A stretch of DNA of 5,574 nt, taken from contig JAJQHP010000190.1 in assembly GCA_021199695.1 (NCBI GenBank), forward strand, positions 1-5,574, given 5' to 3'. Both the position numbers and the translations under genes were made by a program. This document shows, in pieces, positions 1-4,635 of this stretch; the stretch's first letter is position 1; each line of letters opens with the position of its first letter. The stretch is from Clostridiales bacterium (lineage in GTDB: Bacteria; Bacillota; Clostridia; Oscillospirales; Oscillospiraceae). The notes beneath the pieces are model-generated. The model saw only the letters and a list, made by a program, of their open reading frames with translations. It was not told the origin of the DNA and did no database searches.

Positions 1-101
1 CATGGAAATCCTTTTTTAGTTTTTTCACTGTCTACTTGACAGGGGGCACTTCAGACTGTCCCTCCCGGCGGCGCTTTGTGTGTCCGTATGACTGATATCG
101 C
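1..101. other. Non-coding stretch downstream of the DUF308 gene
   Basis: No credible gene is seen here. Two T-runs (11-17 and 20-25) lie at the left edge on the plus strand and could be the tail of a terminator whose hairpin lies outside the window. A pentamer, CTGTC at 28-32, is complementary to GACAG at 38-42, which can also pair with a second CTGTC at 56-60, giving two mutually exclusive weak hairpins. On the minus strand these are followed by A-runs rather than T-runs, so they do not make an intrinsic terminator for the minus-strand gene that ends at 102. Confidence 0.5.
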
Positions 102-644
102 TTACAGATTGCGGAAATAGTCCCCCAGACGGGCCACCGTCACCAGGTCCGCCACGCCGTCGATCACCAGGCAGACGCCCGCGAACACCATCAGGGTGAC
201 GACGGAGCCCCAGGGGTTGAGCAGCACAATAAAGGCCACGATCAGGGTCAGGATGCCCGTCACCAGGGCAGTCACCCACCCGGCGGCTCCCGCCCGATGG
301 GCGCTGTATGCAAACTGCAAATTCTGGACGGCGTGAACCAGCACCCAGATACCGGCAATGGTGGTGATAAAGGAGACCATCCCTCCGGGGTTGCGGGCGA
401 TCCACAGGCCCAGGATCAGCTCCACCACGCCGAAAATCAGCTGTCCATAGCTGACGGCAACACTGCGGTTTGAAATAAAGGTCACAACAGAGCATACGCC
501 CAGAATGACCAGCACCCAGCCCAGGATGCCGAGCACAATAGCCAACGTGCTGTCCGGCAGGAAAATCAGCAGCAGGCCCAGCAGAATGGTCACGACCGCG
601 CTCAATACGCTCTGATGCTTCAGCCCTTTGAAAAAGCTTCCCAT
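102..644 (-). CDS. DUF308 / HdeD-like six-helix membrane protein
   Basis: This encodes a 180-residue, very hydrophobic protein with about six predicted membrane segments (roughly residues 12-30, 33-57, 67-83, 88-108, 121-142 and 147-169), joined by short basic or polar loops. Three internal repeats are visible: a Gly-rich helix ends in a proline near residues 30 (LPDS), 86 (NPGG) and 144 (NPWG), spaced 56-58 residues apart, and each is followed by another helix. This repeat pattern and length are typical of the DUF308 family that includes E. coli HdeD, linked there to acid resistance. The biochemical role of most members, including this one, is unknown. There is no signal peptide apart from the first helix. 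The ATG at 644-642 is chosen because a GAAAGGAT Shine-Dalgarno (660-653) sits 8 bases upstream. The gene is divergent from the metal operon and has its own promoter, so a functional link to that operon is not implied. Confidence 0.85.
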   Translation of the reverse strand: MGSFFKGLKHQSVLSAVVTILLGLLLIFLPDSTLAIVLGILGWVLVILGVCSVVTFISNRSVAVSYGQLIFGVVELILGLWIARNPGGMVSFITTIAGIWVLVHAVQNLQFAYSAHRAGAAGWVTALVTGILTLIVAFIVLLNPWGSVVTLMVFAGVCLVIDGVADLVTVARLGDYFRNL

Positions 645-652
645 TTCATCTC

Positions 653-660
653 ATCCTTTC
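653..660 (-). promoter_or_regulatory. Ribosome binding site of the DUF308 gene
   Basis: Minus-strand GAAAGGAT stands 8 bases before the ATG at 644-642. It fixes this start: the two other ATGs nearby (649-647 and 654-652) are in other frames. Confidence 0.65.
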
Positions 661-670
661 TGACTCGCTT

Positions 671-690
671 CGGGCAGTCGCCCGTTTTTT
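671..690 (+). terminator. Terminator-like hairpin, plus orientation
   Basis: CGGGC (671-675) pairs with GCCCG (680-684) around the tetraloop AGTC, and six T follow directly (685-690). On the plus strand this has the form of a short intrinsic terminator. It lies inside the 5' leader of the minus-strand DUF308 gene, so in plus orientation it would stop transcripts running antisense through that gene before they reach the riboswitch promoter. Read on the minus strand it is a stable leader hairpin about 10 bases from the Shine-Dalgarno, without a U-tail. The stem is only 5 bp, so efficiency is uncertain. Confidence 0.5.
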
Positions 691-703
691 GTTATCTGTG
701 ATT

Positions 704-709
704 ATTATA
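704..709 (-). promoter_or_regulatory. -10 box of the DUF308 gene promoter
   Basis: On the minus strand this is a perfect TATAAT, preceded by GGGG. The best -35 candidates are poor: CATCCT at 17 bp spacing (732-727), or TTCATC at 19 bp (734-729). The predicted start is near 697, giving a leader of about 50 bases before the ATG at 644. The -10 match is seen directly; promoter activity is inferred. Confidence 0.6.
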
Positions 710-818
710 CCCCGTTTCAGCGGGAGAGGATGAACGATTTATGAAGGGTCGATGGAATTTCGGTTAAGAAATGTTGCGGACCGAAAAATGCCCGGAGAAG
801 CGTGCGGACATCACTACG

Positions 819-834
819 GTTAGCTACAGCTAAC
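819..834. repeat. Perfect 7-base inverted repeat
   Basis: GTTAGCT (819-825) and AGCTAAC (828-834) are perfect inverted arms separated by AC. The site is 60 bases before the riboswitch promoter's -35 and about 110 bases from the DUF308 -10. The very short spacer and lack of a T-run fit a protein-binding dyad better than an RNA hairpin, but no regulator can be named from sequence alone. Confidence 0.4.
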
Positions 835-863
835 AGAAAAGTGACAGAATACGCCACAGTTCA

Positions 864-886
864 GGCAATTTGAGAACAAATCTGCC
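864..886. repeat. Interrupted dyad next to the riboswitch promoter
   Basis: GGCAATTTG (864-872) and CAAAT-C-TGCC (877-886) are inverted arms of 9 bases with one unpaired base (C882) and AGAA in the centre. The dyad ends 8 bases before the -35 box at 895-900, a usual place for a regulator-binding site. No T-run follows, so it is not a terminator. Regulator binding is an inference. Confidence 0.4.
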
Positions 887-894
887 GGGAAGTC

Positions 895-923
895 TTGATT
901 TTATCCGGGCAAGCTGGTATACT
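895..923 (+). promoter_or_regulatory. Promoter of the riboswitch-exporter-ATPase operon
   Basis: TTGATT (895-900, 4 of 6 to the sigma-70/SigA -35) and TATACT (918-923, 5 of 6 to the -10) are separated by exactly 17 bp. The predicted start is at about 930, one base before the 5' arm of the riboswitch P1 stem at 931. This is where a promoter for such a leader RNA is expected. The motifs are seen directly; use of the promoter is inferred. Confidence 0.8.
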
Positions 924-930
924 GTCTGTC

Positions 931-1075
931 ACATGAGGGAGTAGTTTACGCCTCCCGGCGTTGCAAGTCAACATACTGGTTCCTTCGGACCTGGCTTGTA
1001 TAAGGGATGATATGCACAGACAGAGGGCGGCAAAACCGCCGCTGTTCGCAGTCGTCCCCATAACGAGACTCATGT
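931..1075 (+). ncRNA. yybP-ykoY Mn2+ riboswitch aptamer
   Basis: The leader carries the conserved blocks of the yybP-ykoY class: GGGAGTAG (937-944), GTCAACATACTGG (967-979) and AACGAGAC (1062-1069). A perfect 7-bp P1 closes the element (931-937 with 1069-1075). Inside are a helix of CAAG (964-967) with CTTG (995-998), a 7-bp helix of 1004-1010 with 1052-1058 containing one G-U pair, and a GGCGG/CCGCC hairpin (1026-1030 with 1036-1040). This class is known to bind Mn2+ and to switch on Mn-export and related genes. Here the next gene is a Gdt1/UPF0016 exporter, a classic partner, which supports the call. The ligand assignment comes from the family. Confidence 0.9.
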
Positions 1076-1095
1076 ATGGCGGTGTGCCGTACATG
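1071..1095 (+). promoter_or_regulatory. Anti-P1 hairpin of the riboswitch expression platform
   Basis: Bases 1071-1080 pair with 1086-1095 over 10 bp, with one G-U wobble (T1077-G1089) and the loop GGTGT. The 5' arm reuses the 3' arm of P1 (1071-1075), so this hairpin and P1 cannot exist together. The 3' arm contains GCCGTA (1086-1091), complementary to TACGGC (1123-1128) in the terminator, so opening this hairpin frees a candidate antiterminator strand. The pairing is read from the sequence; the switching is inferred. Confidence 0.75.
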
Positions 1096-1105
1096 GGTGT
1101 ATTGT

Positions 1106-1144
1106 AGGGCAGCCGTCGTATATACGGCCGCCCTTGTCTTTTTC
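1106..1144 (+). terminator. Riboswitch-controlled intrinsic terminator
   Basis: AGGGCAGCCGT (1106-1116) pairs with ACGGCCGCCCT (1124-1134): ten pairs with one A-C mismatch (1111/1129) around a 7-base loop. The U-rich tail TTGTCTTTTT (1134-1143) follows. The hairpin lies between the aptamer and the exporter's Shine-Dalgarno, as expected for a transcription-attenuating platform. Pairing of 1123-1128 with 1086-1091 would break its 3' arm. Confidence 0.8.
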
Positions 1145-1155
1145 AGGGCGGGCAC

Positions 1156-1161
1156 AGGAGG
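1156..1161 (+). promoter_or_regulatory. Ribosome binding site of the Gdt1-type exporter
   Basis: A perfect AGGAGG lies 7 bases before the ATG at 1169. It sets that start over the in-frame ATG at 1076, which lies inside the riboswitch hairpins and has no Shine-Dalgarno. Confidence 0.85.
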
Positions 1162-1168
1162 AATCTCT

Positions 1169-1849
1169 ATGGCATTATTTATTCAGATCCTGTTCACCAT
1201 GTTCATCGCTGAGATGGGAGACAAGACCCAGCTGCTGATGATCGCCATGACCTCCCGCTATAAGCTGCGGGATATCATCATCGGCTCCGCCCTGTCCATT
1301 CTGACGCTAAACGCCATGGCGGTGGTGCTCGGGTCCCTCATCAGCCAGCTCATCCCCACCTGGCTCATCAAGCTCATCGCCGGTCTGGCCTTTTTCTACT
1401 TCGCGTGGTCCACCCTCCGGGGCGAGAGCGAGGAGGAGGAAGCCGGGAGCGAAAAGACCTCCGGACACCCCATCCTGTCCGTATTCGGCACCTTCTTCCT
1501 GGCGGAGCTGGGGGACAAGACCCAGCTCACCGCCATCACCTTTGCCGCCAACGGCGGCCTGGACCAGGCGCTGACCGTCTGGCTGGCCTGCTCCATCGGT
1601 CTGTTCGCCGCCGACCTGGTAGGGATGCTGGTGGGCCATCTGCTGAAAAGCAAAATGCCGGAGGGCTTCCTGGACAAGCTTGCCTTCGTCATCTTTGCCG
1701 TCTTTGGCGCAGTCACCATGGCGGAGGGCGCCGGGCTGCTGCTGGGCGAGGACGCCTGGCAGCGGTGGCTCATCGCCGGGGGCGCCACTCTGGTATTCGC
1801 CCTGCTGTGTCTCTGGACCTGGCGGAGAGGGAGAAAACAGGAATCTTAA
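1169..1849 (+). CDS. Gdt1/TMEM165 (UPF0016) family cation exporter, probably Mn2+
   Basis: This is a 226-residue, six-helix inner-membrane transporter. The two family signatures are present: EMGDKTQ (residues 15-21) at the end of the first helix and ELGDKTQ (113-119) in the second half. The acidic and hydroxyl residues of these repeats form the cation site in the family. The halves are inverted repeats joined by an acidic Glu-rich linker (about 84-100, with EEEE at 88-91), and the C-terminus is basic (RRGRK). Known relatives export Mn2+ in bacteria (for example Vibrio MneA) or move Ca2+/Mn2+ in eukaryotes, probably by exchange with protons. The length is normal for a bacterial two-domain member. 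The ATG at 1169 is set by AGGAGG. The Mn2+ riboswitch directly upstream argues for Mn2+ as the physiological substrate. The ATPase gene follows after 117 bases without a convincing terminator, so the two are probably cotranscribed. Confidence 0.92.
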   Translation: MALFIQILFTMFIAEMGDKTQLLMIAMTSRYKLRDIIIGSALSILTLNAMAVVLGSLISQLIPTWLIKLIAGLAFFYFAWSTLRGESEEEEAGSEKTSGHPILSVFGTFFLAELGDKTQLTAITFAANGGLDQALTVWLACSIGLFAADLVGMLVGHLLKSKMPEGFLDKLAFVIFAVFGAVTMAEGAGLLLGEDAWQRWLIAGGATLVFALLCLWTWRRGRKQES

Positions 1850-1951
1850 CAATTCCTCGGTTGTTTCCCGGGGCGTTCTGTGTTACAGTTACAGTTGGCA
1901 GGCAGATCGCCTTTTTGGCCCGGCCTGTTTGGGCGCATCCCTATTTTTGTC

Positions 1952-1957
1952 AAGGAG
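1952..1957 (+). promoter_or_regulatory. Ribosome binding site selecting the GTG start of the ATPase
   Basis: AAGGAG stands 9 bases before GTG 1967-1969. The in-frame ATG at 1880 would add 29 residues but is preceded by no purine-rich site, so the GTG is preferred. Confidence 0.75.
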
Positions 1958-1966
1958 CTGAACACA

Positions 1967-4534
1967 GTGTCCGATCTAGAAAGAGAGGCCTACTCCGGGG
2001 CGGACAGCCGTCCCACCCGGCGGTGGGAGCCGGTCAGGGAGACACCCCCGTATCGGGAGCGTTCCCCAAAACGCCCCGGAAGAAGACGGACGCCGGAGGA
2101 GCCGGAGCGCCGCCTGGATATCCCGGTGGCCTATGCCGACCCGGCGGTGGGCCTCCATGCCGACCAGGTCCAGGAGCGGAGCAAAGGGGGCTATCGCAAC
2201 GAGGAGGCGGAGCCCAACTCCAAATCCCTGAAGGATATCGTCCGCTCCAACGTCTGCACCTATTTTAACCTGATTTTCTTTGTCCTGTCCATCGCCATCA
2301 TCGCCGTGGGGGCCTGGAGCGAGCTGACCTTTATGGTGGTGGTGCTGGCCAATATCATCATCGGCATCGTCCAGGAGTGGCGGAGCAAAAAGACGCTGGA
2401 CGGTCTGAACCTGCTGACCAACCCCAAGGCCAACGTCGTGCGGGACGGTATTCTCATCACCACCTCGGTGTACAACACCGTCCGGGACGACATCGTGGTG
2501 TTCCGGGCAGGAGATCAGATCTACGCCGACGCCCAGGTGGTGGAGGGAGAGTGCCTGGTCAACGAGTCCCTGCTTACCGGCGAGGCGGACGAGCTGCACA
2601 AGGGGCGGGGCGACCGGCTGCTCTCCGGCTCCTTCCTGGTCTCCGGGGAGTGCCGTGCCCGGCTGACCGCCGTGGGCCGGGACTCCTATATGTCCAGGCT
2701 GACCCTCCAGGCCAGACAGGCCAAGCAGCAGCCCCGCTCGGAGATGATGCGCTCCCTGAACAAGCTGGTCATGGTCATCGGCATTGCCATCATCCCTCTG
2801 GGTATCGCCATGGCGGTCAAGGAGATCGTCCTTTTGGAAAATCCCATCCGGGACGGGGTGGTGTCCACTGTAGCCAGCCTGATCGGCATGATCCCGGAGG
2901 GGCTGTACCTGCTGACCTCCGTGGCCCTGATGGCGGGCGTGCTCCGTCTGGCGCGACGCAAGACCCTGGTCCACGAGATGGGCTGCATCGAGACGCTGGC
3001 CCGGGTGGACGTGCTCTGTGTGGACAAGACGGGCACTATCACCGAACCGAAAATGGTGGTCAAGGATCTGGTGACGCTGGACAACGCCAATGCCAGCGAG
3101 GACGAGCTGCGGGACATTCTGGCGGACTATGTGTTCGCCATGCAGAACGACAACGAGACGATGGCCGCCCTGAAACGCTATTTCAACGGCAAACACTCCC
3201 GGCGGGCGGTGACCAGAGCTCTGCCGTTCACTTCTGCCCGGAAGTATGGCGGGGTGTCCTTTGCCCGGGGCGGCTCCTATCTGCTGGGCGCGCCGGAGAA
3301 CCTGTTGGGGGAGCGGTACGGCGATTACCGGGAGGATGTGGAGGAATACTCCCGCTTGGGCTGCCGGGTACTGCTGTTGGCGGGCTATGAGGGCGCAGTG
3401 GACGGGAGTGAGCTGACCGGAGAGATCACTCCTCTGGGCCTGGTGCTGCTGACCAACAAGATACGGGAGGAGGCCCCGGCCACCTTCCAGTATTTCCGGG
3501 AGCAGGGAGTGGCGGTGAAGGTCATCTCCGGGGACAGCCCCGTTACTGTCTCCGAGGTGGCCCTCCGGGCGGAGATCCCCAACGCAGAGCAATATGTGGA
3601 CGCCCGGACGCTGCGCACCGACGAGGAGCTGGCCCAGGCGGCGGAGACCTATACCGTCTTTGGCCGGGTGACCCCGGAGCAGAAGCGAAAGCTGGTCCGG
3701 GCCATGCACCAGGCAGGCCACACCGTCGCCATGACGGGAGACGGGGTCAACGACGTGCTGGCGCTGAAGGAGGCGGACTGCTCCGTGGCAATGGCCTCCG
3801 GCAGCCAGGCGGCCTGTCAGGTCAGCCACATCGTCCTGATGGACTCGGATTTCTCCGCCATGCCCTCGGTGGTGGGAGAAGGCCGCCGGGTCATCAACAA
3901 TATCGAGCGCTCCGCCAGCCTGTACCTGGTGAAGAATATCTTTTCCCTGTGTCTGGCGGCGATTTCTCTCATTTTTACCTTCACCTACCCCTTCTCCGCC
4001 TCTCAGATGAGCCTGGTCAGCGCCATCACCATCGGCCTGCCCTCCTTCATCCTGGCCATGGAGCCGAACCACAGCCGCATCCAGGGACGTTTCCTGCCCA
4101 ATGTGGTCTATCGGGCGCTGCCCTCTGCCATCAGCGACCTGGCGTTGAGCATCGGCGTAGTGCTGTTTTACACCGTCTTTGGCCTGAGCGATGAAGAACT
4201 GAGCACCATCTGTACCCTGGTGGTGGCGGTGGTGGGCCTGCTCATGGTCCATCGGACCTGTCGGCCCTATAACCCTCTGCGCAAGGCGCTGATGATCTTC
4301 TGCGTGGTCGCCTTCGCCTTCTGCGTCCTCTTCCTCCGTCCCATCTTCTCTCTGGATCTGTCCATCATGAGCGACGGGGCCTGGCTGGTGCTGGTAGTGT
4401 TTGTCCTCCTGGCCTTTGAGGTGTCTCTCTCCGCCAACGTCATGGTGGACGGCATCCGAACGGCGGTGTACTGGGTGAGGGACAAGGTCCTCTGGCTGCT
4501 TCGGAGTGCGGGATTTCTGTCAGAACAGGAATGA
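1967..4534 (+). CDS. P-type cation-transporting ATPase (CtpE / Exp7-MgtA type)
   Basis: From the GTG start this is an 855-residue membrane pump. The order is: a hydrophilic Pro/Arg-rich tail (about 1-55), M1-M2 (96-138), the actuator domain with TGEA (204-207; TGES in most pumps), M3, M4 with PEGL (310-313), the phosphorylation motif DKTGT with the acceptor Asp353, a compact nucleotide domain with LGAPE (440-444), the hinge motif TGDGVND (590-596), then M5-M10. M6 carries GLPSFILAMEPN (690-701). The PEGL, LGAPE and EPN variants resemble the group holding mycobacterial CtpE and streptococcal Exp7/MgtA, which are linked to Ca2+ and Mn2+ handling. The only about 237 residues between phosphorylation and hinge motifs mean a short nucleotide domain. 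All catalytic residues are present, so it should be active. Its place behind a Mn2+ riboswitch and a Gdt1 exporter suggests Mn2+ and/or Ca2+ efflux; the exact ion is inferred. Confidence 0.88.
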   Translation: MSDLEREAYSGADSRPTRRWEPVRETPPYRERSPKRPGRRRTPEEPERRLDIPVAYADPAVGLHADQVQERSKGGYRNEEAEPNSKSLKDIVRSNVCTYFNLIFFVLSIAIIAVGAWSELTFMVVVLANIIIGIVQEWRSKKTLDGLNLLTNPKANVVRDGILITTSVYNTVRDDIVVFRAGDQIYADAQVVEGECLVNESLLTGEADELHKGRGDRLLSGSFLVSGECRARLTAVGRDSYMSRLTLQARQAKQQPRSEMMRSLNKLVMVIGIAIIPLGIAMAVKEIVLLENPIRDGVVSTVASLIGMIPEGLYLLTSVALMAGVLRLARRKTLVHEMGCIETLARVDVLCVDKTGTITEPKMVVKDLVTLDNANASEDELRDILADYVFAMQNDNETMAALKRYFNGKHSRRAVTRALPFTSARKYGGVSFARGGSYLLGAPENLLGERYGDYREDVEEYSRLGCRVLLLAGYEGAVDGSELTGEITPLGLVLLTNKIREEAPATFQYFREQGVAVKVISGDSPVTVSEVALRAEIPNAEQYVDARTLRTDEELAQAAETYTVFGRVTPEQKRKLVRAMHQAGHTVAMTGDGVNDVLALKEADCSVAMASGSQAACQVSHIVLMDSDFSAMPSVVGEGRRVINNIERSASLYLVKNIFSLCLAAISLIFTFTYPFSASQMSLVSAITIGLPSFILAMEPNHSRIQGRFLPNVVYRALPSAISDLALSIGVVLFYTVFGLSDEELSTICTLVVAVVGLLMVHRTCRPYNPLRKALMIFCVVAFAFCVLFLRPIFSLDLSIMSDGAWLVLVVFVLLAFEVSLSANVMVDGIRTAVYWVRDKVLWLLRSAGFLSEQE

Positions 4535-4635
4535 GAAGCCGTCCGCGCCGGGAAACGGATCTGACTCCGGCAGAGGGCCGCTTCGCAATCAACGCATAGA
4601 AAACAAAAAATGATTCAGGAAGGGGAGCGAGGGAG
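4535..4635 (+). other. Short spacer between the ATPase and uvrC
   Basis: No strong intrinsic terminator and no convincing promoter are visible in these 101 bases. An A-rich run (4600-4610) precedes a purine-rich ribosome binding region (4617-4627). An in-frame TAG at 4597-4599 limits how far upstream uvrC could start. Readthrough from the ATPase gene is therefore possible. Confidence 0.45.
4620..4627 (+). promoter_or_regulatory. Ribosome binding site for the TTG start of uvrC
   Basis: AAGGGGAG lies 8 bases before TTG 4636-4638, and AGGAAGG (4617-4623) overlaps it. No ATG or GTG exists in this frame between the TAG at 4597 and the conserved UvrC N-terminus, so TTG is the supported start. Confidence 0.7.

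Noticed and set aside
861..1155. Two minus-strand open frames (861-1094 and 946-1155)
   Set aside because: They lie antisense to the riboswitch and its platform, have no family-like protein features, and the structured RNA accounts for the sequence.
1076..1168. In-frame ATG at 1076 extending the Gdt1 exporter by 31 residues
   Set aside because: The extension would be translated from the riboswitch hairpins and terminator, has no Shine-Dalgarno, and does not look like a Gdt1 N-terminus; AGGAGG before ATG 1169 explains the start.
1861..1889. Possible promoter between exporter and ATPase (TTGTTT, 17 bp, TACAGT)
   Set aside because: Only 3 of 6 and 4 of 6 matches; similar pairs occur by chance in this region.
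1900..1916. Terminator-like AGGC/GCCT hairpin plus a T-run between exporter and ATPase
   Set aside because: The stem is only 4 bp with a 5-base loop, too weak to call a terminator.
1880..1966. In-frame ATG at 1880 extending the ATPase by 29 residues
   Set aside because: No ribosome binding site precedes it, while AAGGAG stands 9 bases before GTG 1967.
1976..4252. Long minus-strand open frame of 758 codons opposite the ATPase
   Set aside because: It is rich in His, Gln and Gly as expected from the reverse of a GC-rich gene, has no recognisable domain, and the plus strand encodes a full catalytic P-type ATPase.
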